The notes under the pieces are model-generated. The model was not told where the DNA came from. It saw only the letters and a program-made list of their open reading frames with translations, and ran no database searches. The translations under genes were made by a program, and so were the position numbers. Shown here in pieces: positions 31,276-41,007 of a DNA stretch of 64,000 nucleotides; position 1 is the first letter of the stretch; the number at the start of each line of letters is the position of its first letter. Source of the stretch: an uncultured Arenicella sp. (GTDB lineage Bacteria; Pseudomonadota; Gammaproteobacteria; Arenicellales; Arenicellaceae); the NCBI GenBank assembly GCA_938045295.1, contig CALINO010000008.1:1-64000 (forward strand), read 5' to 3'.

Positions 31276-32850
31276 ATGGCCAATACCCCAGCGACGAATA
31301 CACATCAACATTCGCTTAAGCTCACGGCGCTTGGCTTGGCTTTTATTTTATTGGCTGGCTGTAATCCTGCTCGAATAAATGAGCTACCAAAGACACCTCA
31401 GGTGGACTTACCCAAACAATACGAACAGACCAGTGATGTCATTGTTGAGGTTGATGAGCCGGCGAAAGAAGTTGTAATTGAAGAGCCTGAACCAAAGCCG
31501 GTTGAAGATGGCTGGGTTCGCAATTTTGGTGATGAACAGCTCAGTGCCCACGTACAGAAGGCGTTGCTTAACAACCCCGATTTATGGGGGTCTGCGTCAC
31601 AACTTAGAAACGCCATTGAACAAGTCACCATTACTGGGGCGGCTCTTTGGCCAAGTTTGCGCATACAAGGTTCAGCCAGTCTGTCTGAAAGTGGTTCAAA
31701 CAACATAACAAGCACTAGCACCGACACCGTCACTCCAGAAATACGCAGTATTGGCGGCACCTTAGACATCAGCTGGGAAGCCGACATATGGGGCAAACTA
31801 AGCAATCGTAAAAAGGCCGCGGCACTGGGTGCACAAGCGCAAACTGAAATTTATAAAGCCGCCGAACTCAGTTTGGCCGCCAATGTAAGCCGAGCTTGGT
31901 TTAACGTTATTACCAATAAATTACAGTTAGACTTAGCTCAACGCCGGCTTAGTAGCTTTCAACGCACCGCCAAATTAATTGAAGAAAACTACGAACGCGG
32001 CCTAAGGTCAGCACTGGATGTTTACCGCAGCCGCACAGACGTGCAAATTCAACGCTCTTCATTAGCCGACTCAAAGTTTAACTACTTGCAGTCATTGCGG
32101 GCATTTAAAACACTGCTAGGCCAATACCCAGATACCTCACTGGCGTTCAATGCTAAATTGCCAGAACTGACTGATTCGGTCAGCGTTGGGCTTCCGGCAG
32201 AACTTCTAACTCGCCGCCCTGATATTAAAGCCAGCCAGTTGCGTTACGAAGCCAGCATTGCCAACGCCAAAGCGGCTCGCCGAGACCGATTCCCGACCTT
32301 AAGCTTTACCGGCACTATTGGTGAAAGCCGCGACACTATTAACCGCGTTTTTGATCGAGATAATATGATCGAGCGCTTTATTCTCAATTTAACCACACCG
32401 GTGTTTGCCGCAGGTCAATTACGCTCACGTGAAAACCAAGCTTATAACGATGTCGAATTAGCCTACGCTAATTTAGTAAGAACCTCGTTAACGGCGTTTG
32501 AAGAAGTGGAAAACACGCTCTCACGCGAGGTGTTGTTAAAACAGCAATATAAAGCCAATACCGCGGCGGTAAAACTTGCGCAAGATGGCTTGGATTTAGC
32601 CATTGACCGCTATCAAGCGGGTATTGAAAACTACAACACCATACTGGATTCACAGCGCAGTTTATTTAATTCAATGAGTAATGAAATAAACATACGCAAT
32701 GCATTATTACAAAATCGTATTGGCATTCATTTGGCCCTGGGAGGAAACTTTGCTAACTCTCCACTACCTAATGACGCGGATAAAATAGAACTGCCAAGTC
32801 CGATTAAATCGATTGAAAGCAAAAACAAATCTCAGCAACCTAACCCGTAA
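31276..32850 (+). CDS. RND efflux outer-membrane lipoprotein (TolC/NodT family)
   Basis: A 524-residue outer membrane factor. A lipobox LLAGC places the lipidated cysteine at residue 29. Two OEP repeats follow with the expected coiled-coil and beta-barrel strands; LTRRPDIKASQLRYEASIANAKAARRDRFPTL-type sequence in the second half is typical of NodT/OprM proteins. It forms the outer channel for the pump encoded just downstream, 17 bp before the adaptor gene. A proline- and acid-rich stretch (about 40-75) separates the lipid anchor from the first repeat. The exported substrate is unknown. Confidence 0.93.
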   Translation: MANTPATNTHQHSLKLTALGLAFILLAGCNPARINELPKTPQVDLPKQYEQTSDVIVEVDEPAKEVVIEEPEPKPVEDGWVRNFGDEQLSAHVQKALLNNPDLWGSASQLRNAIEQVTITGAALWPSLRIQGSASLSESGSNNITSTSTDTVTPEIRSIGGTLDISWEADIWGKLSNRKKAAALGAQAQTEIYKAAELSLAANVSRAWFNVITNKLQLDLAQRRLSSFQRTAKLIEENYERGLRSALDVYRSRTDVQIQRSSLADSKFNYLQSLRAFKTLLGQYPDTSLAFNAKLPELTDSVSVGLPAELLTRRPDIKASQLRYEASIANAKAARRDRFPTLSFTGTIGESRDTINRVFDRDNMIERFILNLTTPVFAAGQLRSRENQAYNDVELAYANLVRTSLTAFEEVENTLSREVLLKQQYKANTAAVKLAQDGLDLAIDRYQAGIENYNTILDSQRSLFNSMSNEINIRNALLQNRIGIHLALGGNFANSPLPNDADKIELPSPIKSIESKNKSQQPNP

Positions 32851-32867
32851 GCCATTGCGATAAAACC

Positions 32868-34460
32868 ATGAGTGACGATTTAGAATTAAACATTCCTTAC
32901 GACGAAGAACCGACTAAAGAGAAGTTCAGCTCTCGTGTCGGCACGTTAGCTGGGTTTCTACCACGTAAGCTTCGAATAGTAATCACAATAGTCTTGATCA
33001 CGGCTGCGATCATTACATTGCTTAATGTTTTCAAGCCCACAGCGCCTAAGCGCCCTATTCCTGAAACCGTGGTTAAAGTTGAAGTCATTGAAGCTAGCCG
33101 GGGCAATTACCCGGTGATTGTGAGCACCAACGGCACGATTCAGGCCGACACCCGCGGCAACATGGTGTCGCAGATCAGAGGTGAGATTGTCAACGTCTCT
33201 GATAACTTCAAAAACGGCGGTTCTTTCAAAGCTGGTGATGTTTTAATTGAAGTGGATCGACGCGACTACCAAGCCGAAGTCAGCCAAGCAATATCAGCGG
33301 TTTCTCAAGCGCAGGCAAATCTTGAGCAAGAGCAAGCGCTGGCGAAACAAGCCGAGCGAGACTGGAAACGCCTAGGCAAAACTGGGCCAACGCCAATACT
33401 GGTTGCACGCAAACCACAAATGGCCGCCGCCAAAGCACAAGCGGAGTCAGCCAAAGCGCGTTATGAAACGGCTCAACTAAATTTGGATAGAACCAGCATT
33501 ACCGCTCCCTACGATGGGCGCGTTATTCAGCGTAATGCCGTGCTGGGGCAATACGTGAGTATTGGTACAAATTTGGCTGAAATTTTCTCCACTGATGGCG
33601 TTGAAGTTCGCTTACCCGTCAGTCAAGACGAATACACACAACTTGGCTTAGACCAGCTATATTCAGACACAGCGGCCCCCATTACCGTTGTCATCAACAG
33701 TCAATTAGGTTCTCAGCAATACCAGTGGAACGCGGTGGTCACTCGAACCGACAGCACCTTTGACTTAACCACTCGGCAAATTGACGTCATTGCTGAGGTC
33801 ATTGACCCTTTTGGCAAAAGCGGCAACACACCGCCATTGAAAATCGGCCAGTTTGTGAACGCCGACATTCAAGGCCGAGTCATGGAAAATGTCATTACTG
33901 TACCGAACAAATCATTACGTGAAGGCAGCTACGTGTTCACCGCTCAAGGCAGCACGCTAACACGCACACCTATCACCATTGCATGGCAAGACGATAAAAA
34001 TGCGGTCATCAGCGCAGGCCTTAATGAAGGCGACATTGTGGTAACCACCTCGTTGAACAGCACGCTTGCTGGGGCAAAGGTAAAGTTCGATGACTACAGT
34101 GCGAATAGCGCGGCGGATACTCCAGTAGTTGAGGACTCTGATGTTATCGTTGAGGACTCTGATTTTACGGTTGAGGACTCTACAGTTAGTGATGACGCAA
34201 GTAGTGACGCAACTAGCACAGAACAAATCATCGAAGACACTATTACGACAGAGAGTGACGGTGAAACTACGGTAGAAAGTGATGCTGATATCAGTATTGA
34301 CAGCAGCCTGAATGCCACGGAAAGCGCATCAGAACCGGTTGCACCAACACAAGAGTTGCCGCAACCCGAGAGCCCAACTAACGAAGCATTAGACAGTGCG
34401 GAGCAAAATGCAGCACCGTCACCCAATGTAACGTCAACCAGCTCTGCGGCCACTCACTGA
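32868..34460 (+). CDS. RND efflux periplasmic adaptor (membrane fusion protein)
   Basis: A 530-residue adaptor: one membrane segment (about 34-52), lipoyl halves around GEIVNVSDNFKNGGSFKAGDVLIEVD and TSITAPYDGRVIQRNAVLGQYVSIG, an alpha-hairpin of Gln/Ala-rich coiled coil between them, then beta-barrel and membrane-proximal domains. It bridges the pump and the outer channel. Odd feature: the last 120 or so residues form an acidic, Ser/Thr/Glu-rich tail, including three repeats of VEDSD-like sequence from a 21-bp DNA repeat at 34128-34190. The family normally ends soon after the membrane-proximal domain, so this tail is an addition. It should be periplasmic and disordered. Confidence 0.92.
   Translation: MSDDLELNIPYDEEPTKEKFSSRVGTLAGFLPRKLRIVITIVLITAAIITLLNVFKPTAPKRPIPETVVKVEVIEASRGNYPVIVSTNGTIQADTRGNMVSQIRGEIVNVSDNFKNGGSFKAGDVLIEVDRRDYQAEVSQAISAVSQAQANLEQEQALAKQAERDWKRLGKTGPTPILVARKPQMAAAKAQAESAKARYETAQLNLDRTSITAPYDGRVIQRNAVLGQYVSIGTNLAEIFSTDGVEVRLPVSQDEYTQLGLDQLYSDTAAPITVVINSQLGSQQYQWNAVVTRTDSTFDLTTRQIDVIAEVIDPFGKSGNTPPLKIGQFVNADIQGRVMENVITVPNKSLREGSYVFTAQGSTLTRTPITIAWQDDKNAVISAGLNEGDIVVTTSLNSTLAGAKVKFDDYSANSAADTPVVEDSDVIVEDSDFTVEDSTVSDDASSDATSTEQIIEDTITTESDGETTVESDADISIDSSLNATESASEPVAPTQELPQPESPTNEALDSAEQNAAPSPNVTSTSSAATH
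34128..34190 (+). repeat. Three 21-bp tandem repeats inside adaptor gene
   Basis: GTTGAGGACTCT recurs at 34128, 34149 and 34170, a strict 21-bp period that keeps the reading frame and yields V-E-D-S repeats in the acidic tail of the adaptor. The middle of each unit varies. Repeat slippage could change tail length between strains. Confidence 0.8.
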
Positions 34461-34499
34461 GTTAGCCGACAGATTACAGCGATATGAGGTTGAGCAACA

Positions 34500-37400
34500 A
34501 TGATTGAATGGTTTGCTCGTAATTCTGTGGCCGCCAATTTATTAATGGTGGCCATTGTGGTGATGGGCATTTTTTCGGCCTCGAAAAACATTCCATTAGA
34601 AGTTTTTCCGTCGTTCGATGCTGATCGCATCACGATCAGTACCGCGCTCAGAGGAGCCACGCCAGAATCAATTGAAGACGGCGTTACCCGGCGAATTGAA
34701 GAAGCTATTTACGATTTAGAAGGCATTGAAAAAGTTCAATCACGCAGCGTTGAAGGCCGCTCAACCGTCATTGCCGATATTACCACTGGTTACGATCGGC
34801 AGATCATACTTAATGACATCAAACTCAGGGTTGACGCGCTTAGCACACTGCCATCATCCGCTGAAAAACCGGTTGTTTCGCTCAGCGAATTCAATGGAGC
34901 CGTTATTTTTCTGGGGGTTCTGGCGGACCCAGCACAAAACATTAGCCCGAAGTTTCTGCGCCAAGCCGCGGACAAGGTGCGCTTGGATTTATTGCGCAAC
35001 CCTAATATTTCAAAAATCGAATACAACGGCGCCACCAACTATGAAATCAGCATTAACGTACCTTCCGATGTGCTCGATGCTTATAACTTAAGCCTCAACG
35101 ATGTTGCTCGTAAAATTCGTGAAGGCTCTGCGGACATTTCCGCAGGCAATATTCAATCTAACTCTGGCGATATCCTAGTACGTACCAATGGCCAAGCCTA
35201 TACCGCCGCCGAGTTTGCTCGCATTCCGATCATCAGTGGCAACGAGGGTTCTAAACCCATTGTGCTTGAAGACATTGCGACAATCTCAGACGGTTTTGAA
35301 GAACAGCCCCTGATCACTCAATTTAACGGCAAACCGTCGGTCATGCTGGAAGTGCTTAGAGTGGGAGATCAAAGCGCCATCAAGGTGGCCGATGCGGTTC
35401 ACGCCTACATCGCTGAGAACCAAGAGTCATTACCCACCGGCATTTCGTTGGAATTTTGGGACGACGACTCCTTGGTCATCAAAGCTCGCTTATCAACCTT
35501 AATTTCCAGTGGTATTCAGGGCGGCATCTTAGTACTGATTTTACTGTCTTTATTTTTAAGGCCGGCCATCGCCTTTTGGGTATTTATTGGCGTGCCCGTC
35601 AGTTTTATGGGGGCCTTACTTTTTATGCCCTTCGTCAACGGCACCTTTAACGTTATCAGCTTGTTCGCCTTCATCACGGTGTTGGGGATCGTGGTCGACG
35701 ATGCCATTGTTACCGGAGAAAGCATTTACCGGCGCATGCGCGATGGCGAAGATTCATTATCGGCCGCCATTACAGGCACTCGGCAAATCGCGGTGCCGGT
35801 CACGTTTGGCATCATCACCACGGTGGTTGCGTTTGCGCCATTAGCCAACTTAGGCAACACCCGTTTAGCGTTCATCGCCTCGCAAATACCGATGGTGGTT
35901 ATTCCGGTGCTGTTAATGTCGTTAGTCGAATCTAAACTCGTGCTTCCGGCTCACTTAAGCCACATTAAGCCTCGTACCGATGAACAACGTGCCGGCTGGC
36001 TAGCACGCACGCAAATGCGCATTTCACGCGGGTTTGAAAACGCCATTAAAGAACACTATCAACCTTTTTTAGAGCGGTGTTTGAACAATAAAACAGTGAC
36101 CTTGGCAATCATACTCTCAGTATCGGCCGTGACCGTTGCGTATGCGCAGCTTGGCCATACTCGTTTTACTTTCTTTCCGAGGGTTGAGTCTGAAGAAATA
36201 AGATTTTCATTGGCCATGCCCGACACCACGGCGTTTGAAACCACGCATAAGCACATTCAAACCATTACCCGCGAAGTACAGGCTCTGCAAGAGGAGTATC
36301 GAAACCCGGACAATGGCGTTTCAATCATTCGACACGTGTTTTCCAGCAGTGGCAGCTCTGGCCGCACAAATAAGGCATCGGTGGGTCGCGTGAGTGTTGA
36401 ACTGATTCCTCCGCCTGAGCGTCATATTAAGATCAAAGCCTCTGAAATTGCCAATATTATTCGTAAAAAAGTCACGCCACTCATTCCGGGGTTTGAGTCA
36501 TTCAGTGTCAGAGCCAGCACCGGCCAGGGGCAAAGCCCGATTAATGTGGAGTTATCCGGAGCTAGCCGAATAAGAATGAGCGAAATGATCGAACTTATTC
36601 GCAACCGACTCAATACCTACCCTAACGTTTACGACATTCAAGACAACTACTCAGGGCGTAAAGAAGAACTTAACATTGTGCTGAAGCCTGCCGCCTACGC
36701 ATTGGGCTTAAGCTTGTCAGACGTGGCCACCCAAGTGCGTAATTCTGTGTTCGGCCTACAAGCTCAACGCATTCAACGAGGCCGAGACGAAGTGCGGGTT
36801 ATGGTGCGCTACCCATTGCAAGAGCGCTCATCCATTGAAGACTTAAAATCACTGCCGATTAAAGTGGCCGCCAGCAACACTGAATTACCGCTGTCAGACA
36901 TCGCTGATTTTAAACCAAGCACCACTCCGGCTACCCTGTACCGACTTGAACGCAAAGGCATACTTAATGTCACCGCCGACGTGGATAAAAAGAGCGTAGA
37001 CATGCCAGCACTGATGAGCGACTTACAAGCCTATATGGTCGAATTACGCTCGCTCTACCCAGAAGTGGCCGTGACTTATCGAGGCGAAGCCGAAGAACAA
37101 CAAGAGTCAAACCAAAATTTGTTCTCAGGTTTGATATTGGTGCTCATTACAATCTACGCCCTGTTGGCCATTCCGTTTAAATCTTATGGGCAGCCATTCA
37201 TCGTCATGTCGGTGATTCCATTCGGCGTTGTCGGCGCCCTGCTTGGCCATATCATCGTACTCAGAGATCTCTCGTTTTTAAGCATCATCGGCATGATGGC
37301 GCTGACCGGCGTGGTCATTAACGACAGCCTTGTGCTAGTTGATACCATTAACAAATTACGCCAACAAGGGCGCTCCGTTTACGAGGCCATTTCGGAAGCC

Positions 37401-37682
37401 GGCGCCATTCGATTTCGACCCGTCATGCTCACCTCGATCACAACCTTCGCCGGCTTAACGCCGTTGTTGCTCGATTTTAGTACGCAAGCTGAATTTTTAA
37501 AGCAAATGGCAATATCACTGGGTTTTGGCATTTTGTTTGCCACCGTCATCACACTGATTCTGGTGCCCATTAACTATTTGCTGGCGTATAACGCCAAACA
37601 CGCGTTGCTACGTTTTTGGCATGGCAACGACGACACTAATGCAGCAATAAACAATCAACCATTTTATGGGAGCAAGTCATGA
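34500..37682 (+). CDS. RND efflux pump subunit 1
   Basis: A 1060-residue AcrB-like inner-membrane transporter with 12 membrane segments and two large periplasmic loops. The N-terminus MIEWFARNSVAANLLMVAI is typical, and membrane segment 4 carries the proton-relay pair in GIVVDDAIVTGES. The C-terminal half has the matching ALTGVVINDSLVLVD segment. It uses the proton gradient to expel drugs or other small molecules through the adaptor and outer channel. It starts 39 bp after the adaptor gene and its stop overlaps the next pump gene (ATGA). Which substrates it exports is not known. Confidence 0.94.
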   Translation: MIEWFARNSVAANLLMVAIVVMGIFSASKNIPLEVFPSFDADRITISTALRGATPESIEDGVTRRIEEAIYDLEGIEKVQSRSVEGRSTVIADITTGYDRQIILNDIKLRVDALSTLPSSAEKPVVSLSEFNGAVIFLGVLADPAQNISPKFLRQAADKVRLDLLRNPNISKIEYNGATNYEISINVPSDVLDAYNLSLNDVARKIREGSADISAGNIQSNSGDILVRTNGQAYTAAEFARIPIISGNEGSKPIVLEDIATISDGFEEQPLITQFNGKPSVMLEVLRVGDQSAIKVADAVHAYIAENQESLPTGISLEFWDDDSLVIKARLSTLISSGIQGGILVLILLSLFLRPAIAFWVFIGVPVSFMGALLFMPFVNGTFNVISLFAFITVLGIVVDDAIVTGESIYRRMRDGEDSLSAAITGTRQIAVPVTFGIITTVVAFAPLANLGNTRLAFIASQIPMVVIPVLLMSLVESKLVLPAHLSHIKPRTDEQRAGWLARTQMRISRGFENAIKEHYQPFLERCLNNKTVTLAIILSVSAVTVAYAQLGHTRFTFFPRVESEEIRFSLAMPDTTAFETTHKHIQTITREVQALQEEYRNPDNGVSIIRHVFSSSGSSGRTNKASVGRVSVELIPPPERHIKIKASEIANIIRKKVTPLIPGFESFSVRASTGQGQSPINVELSGASRIRMSEMIELIRNRLNTYPNVYDIQDNYSGRKEELNIVLKPAAYALGLSLSDVATQVRNSVFGLQAQRIQRGRDEVRVMVRYPLQERSSIEDLKSLPIKVAASNTELPLSDIADFKPSTTPATLYRLERKGILNVTADVDKKSVDMPALMSDLQAYMVELRSLYPEVAVTYRGEAEEQQESNQNLFSGLILVLITIYALLAIPFKSYGQPFIVMSVIPFGVVGALLGHIIVLRDLSFLSIIGMMALTGVVINDSLVLVDTINKLRQQGRSVYEAISEAGAIRFRPVMLTSITTFAGLTPLLLDFSTQAEFLKQMAISLGFGILFATVITLILVPINYLLAYNAKHALLRFWHGNDDTNAAINNQPFYGSKS

Positions 37683-40600
37683 TTGAATGGTTCGCTAAAA
37701 ACCATGTGGCCGCCAATTTGTTGATGATCGCCATCATCATTACCGGCATTCTGGCAATAAAAAGAGACATTCCGTTAGAGCTGTTGCCCGATCTGGATTT
37801 AGAAACGATCACCATTACCACGGTACTGCCCGGTGGCAACCCAACCTCAATGGAGCAAACCGTTACCTCGCGCATTGAAGAAGCCGTGGCCGATGTAGAA
37901 GGCGTTAAAGAGGTGGGGTCGCGCAGCTCTGAAAATGTATCAACTGTGTTTGTGACCATTAACTCCGGCTACGACGAACAAGAAGTTCTGAGTAATGTAA
38001 AAATTCGCGTCGACGCTCTCAACACCCTGCCTTTGGATGCCGAACGCCCTATTATTCAATTGGCCGAGGTGCTGGTTCAGGTCATTGGTGTCTCGGTCTA
38101 CAGCGAAGTCCTCACTTACGACGAGCTGTATAATTTAACCGCTAAGGTACGTGAAGAGTTACAGCAAGTTGACGGCATTACTCGCCTAGGCCGAATACAA
38201 GCCCCACCACGCGAAATTCATGTGGAGATTACGCCTGACACGCTTAGAAAGTTCAACCTTACCTTGGCCGACGTTGGCCAAGCGATTCAACGTAACTCGG
38301 TGGACATTTCGGCCGGTAATCTTAAAACGCGCGACGGCGACATATTAATCAGAACCAACGGCCAGGCGTATCAGGCTGAAGACTTCAGAGCCATTCCGGT
38401 CACCAACTCAGGTGACCGTGTCGTGTATTTACGCGACATTGCCACGGTGATAGATGGCTATCAATTAGTGCAGGTTGAAACCGAATACAATGGCAAGCCG
38501 GCCCTTACCTTTGACACCTTCCGCATCGGCAAGCAAAGCACCATTGAGGTGGCCACCTTAGTAAAGAATTTTATTGCTGATTACCAAGACAAACTGCCAA
38601 CTGGAGCAAAGCTAGGCACCTATGGAGACACCTCCAGCGTTGTTGGTAGCCGTTTATCCACCTTGGTTACCAGCGCATGGCAAGGCGGCTTATTAGTCAT
38701 GGTATTGTTGGCTCTGTTTTTAAGACCCGCCGTGGCCTTTTGGGTAGGCATTGGCATTCCGGTGTGCTTCTTAGGCGCCTTTGCCTTAATGCCGCATTTT
38801 GGCGCCTCGCTTAACATGCTAACCATGTTCGCCTTTTTAATTGTATTGGGCATTGTGGTTGACGATGCCATTGTCACCGGCGAAAACATTTATCGACACA
38901 TGCGACAAGGCATGCCACCCTCTGAAGCCGCCATTTTCGGTACCAAAGAAGTGGCCGTGCCGGTGACTTTTGGCGTGGTGACCACCATGGTTGCGTTTGC
39001 GCCATTACTTGCCATCGATGGGGTATTGGGTAGCTTTGCAAAGCAAATACCCTTGGTGGTAATTCCCGTTTTAGCGTTTTCGTTGGTTGAATCCAAACTC
39101 ATTTTGCCGGCTCACATGAGCACCATTAAGGCGCGAGACGAAAGCCAAATTGGCACGTTGGGCCGCATTCAACAAAACTTTTCTCGTGGTTTTGAAAACG
39201 CCATTATTAAAGTGTATAAGCCGTTTTTAAACCGCTGCGTAAATAATAAAACCGTCACCATTGTTTGCGCTGTGTGCGTGTTTGCATTAGTGATTACAAC
39301 CGCCAGCACCGGTTGGTTAAAATCGTCTTTTGTGCCCAAATTTGAAGACAATGCGGTTTACATAAAGCTCTCGATGCCCTCCACAACTGGCTACGACACC
39401 ACCAAGAAACACATTCAAAACATCATTGGTGCGGCGGATCGAATTCAAGATGAATTTATTAGCCCGGTCACTGGAAAAACCGTATTCCGTTACAATGTTT
39501 CCGTCAGCGGTTTAACCTTTGGCAATGATGGTGGCTTATCTTTTGGCACCAACTTAGGGTTGGCGATTATCGAAGTCGAAGCCGATAAAGACATCATGGG
39601 CGACATTTCCATTAAAGACATCCAAAACCGCTTAAGGGAAGAGATTGGCGAAATACCCGGCGCACAAAAATTAAGCCTGTCGTCGGAGTTTAACGACCCT
39701 GGGCGCCCAGTTGAAATAGCCATCTACGGTAACGACACTGAATCGCTCAAACAAGCCGTAGATGACATTCGCACGTATTTGTCCTCTTACCCTGGACTGT
39801 TTGACATTCAAGATAATATTTCTTCAGGTAAAGAAGAAATACAACTACAGGTGTTGCCGCTGGCTGACTCACTGGGCTTGTCCATGGCCAATATTTCCAA
39901 TCAAGTTCGCCAAGCCTTGTTCGGCTTTGAAGCGCAGCGCATTCAACGCGGGCACGATGAAATTAAAGTGATGGTGCGTTACCCAATATCAGACCGCTCA
40001 TCAATTAACGACATTGCCAACTTACCCATCAGTGTGGCAAATACGCAGAGCACCATTCCTTTATCGCAATTGGCGGCCTTTGAACCAAGCACCAGCCCTT
40101 CAGCGGTGTATCGTAAGGATCAACGCCGCAATGTGTCTGTCACGGCGGATATGGACACTAACCAAATAAATGAAAAGGTACTAAATGCAGACCTCATTAA
40201 CTATTTAGACGAATACTTCGCGGCACAGCCGCAATTAGACTACAAGCTTGAAGGTCAGGCTGAGAGTGAACGCGAAGCAAATGCCAGTTTTCTAATTGGC
40301 TTTATTCTAGTGATATTGGCCATTTACGCCTTACTGGCAATTCCATTTAAGTCATTCAGTCAGCCCTTCATTGTGATGTCAATTATTCCGCTGGCGATCA
40401 TTGGCGCCATCATTGGCCACATCCTTCTTGGCTTGGCGTTCTCCATGCTTAGCGTTATGGGCATATTGGCATTAACCGGCATCGTAGTGAATGACAGTTT
40501 GGTATTGGTGGACTACATCAACAAGCAACGAGCTCGTGGCGAAGACATCATGCAAGCGGTGTTAACCGCCGGTGAAGTTCGCTTCAGGCCGGTAATGCTG

Positions 40601-40834
40601 ACCTCATTAACCACCTTTTTTGGCTTATTGCCGTTAATGACTACCTCAGACACGCAGTCTCAAGCCTTAGTGCCAATGGCGGTGTCACTCGGCTTTGGCA
40701 TTTTGTTTGCTACCCTGATTACCTTGGTGATTATTCCGGTTAACTATCTCATTTTTCACCAAATTGGCCTGTGGTGGAACAAAGAAGACAAGCCTAATAA
40801 GCCAAAGCCTGATAACAATTTCGTCTATGAATAA
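37679..40834 (+). CDS. RND efflux pump subunit 2
   Basis: A 1051-residue second AcrB-like protein, similar throughout to the one upstream (MIEWFAKNHVAANLLMIAI; GIVVDDAIVTGEN; ALTGIVVNDSLVLVDYINK). Both keep the paired Asp of membrane segment 4, so each could carry protons. The 4-nt overlap with subunit 1 and the single adaptor suggest a mixed trimer such as MdtBC of E. coli, though two separate homotrimers sharing one adaptor are possible. The operon ends 40 bp downstream at a strong terminator. Confidence 0.93.
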   Translation: MIEWFAKNHVAANLLMIAIIITGILAIKRDIPLELLPDLDLETITITTVLPGGNPTSMEQTVTSRIEEAVADVEGVKEVGSRSSENVSTVFVTINSGYDEQEVLSNVKIRVDALNTLPLDAERPIIQLAEVLVQVIGVSVYSEVLTYDELYNLTAKVREELQQVDGITRLGRIQAPPREIHVEITPDTLRKFNLTLADVGQAIQRNSVDISAGNLKTRDGDILIRTNGQAYQAEDFRAIPVTNSGDRVVYLRDIATVIDGYQLVQVETEYNGKPALTFDTFRIGKQSTIEVATLVKNFIADYQDKLPTGAKLGTYGDTSSVVGSRLSTLVTSAWQGGLLVMVLLALFLRPAVAFWVGIGIPVCFLGAFALMPHFGASLNMLTMFAFLIVLGIVVDDAIVTGENIYRHMRQGMPPSEAAIFGTKEVAVPVTFGVVTTMVAFAPLLAIDGVLGSFAKQIPLVVIPVLAFSLVESKLILPAHMSTIKARDESQIGTLGRIQQNFSRGFENAIIKVYKPFLNRCVNNKTVTIVCAVCVFALVITTASTGWLKSSFVPKFEDNAVYIKLSMPSTTGYDTTKKHIQNIIGAADRIQDEFISPVTGKTVFRYNVSVSGLTFGNDGGLSFGTNLGLAIIEVEADKDIMGDISIKDIQNRLREEIGEIPGAQKLSLSSEFNDPGRPVEIAIYGNDTESLKQAVDDIRTYLSSYPGLFDIQDNISSGKEEIQLQVLPLADSLGLSMANISNQVRQALFGFEAQRIQRGHDEIKVMVRYPISDRSSINDIANLPISVANTQSTIPLSQLAAFEPSTSPSAVYRKDQRRNVSVTADMDTNQINEKVLNADLINYLDEYFAAQPQLDYKLEGQAESEREANASFLIGFILVILAIYALLAIPFKSFSQPFIVMSIIPLAIIGAIIGHILLGLAFSMLSVMGILALTGIVVNDSLVLVDYINKQRARGEDIMQAVLTAGEVRFRPVMLTSLTTFFGLLPLMTTSDTQSQALVPMAVSLGFGILFATLITLVIIPVNYLIFHQIGLWWNKEDKPNKPKPDNNFVYE

Positions 40835-40872
40835 ATTGGCTAGCAAACTCTTGGCAAGTTAATAACAAAGAT

Positions 40873-40909
40873 AAAAAAGGCGAGTACAAAACCTGTACTC
40901 GCCTTTTTT
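40873..40909. terminator. Bidirectional intrinsic terminator
   Basis: A 16-bp stem (40873-40888 with 40894-40909, core GGCGAGTACA/TGTACTCGCC) around a 5-nt loop, with an A-run on the left and a T-run on the right. It lies between the convergent RND operon and gpsA, so it can end transcription from both sides. Confidence 0.93.
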
Positions 40910-40970
40910 AATTCACTACTTTAATCAGTGGCAAAACTGACTCGTCACCGCTGAGCTATTTAAACCATTT

Positions 40971-41007
40971 GAACTAGTCGTACTCAGCTGAACTAGTCGT
41001 ACTCAGC
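40971..41007. repeat. 18-bp tandem duplication at gpsA 3' end
   Basis: GAACTAGTCGTACTCAGC occurs at 40971-40988 and again at 40990-41007, a 19-bp period. The right copy contains the last codons and the stop of gpsA; the left copy repeats them outside the gene. It looks like a local duplication. Confidence 0.75.

Noticed and set aside
34500-40834. Tandem RND pump genes as a recent duplication or a repeat artefact
   Set aside because: The two proteins differ throughout in sequence, so they are old paralogues and not a recent copy or assembly error.
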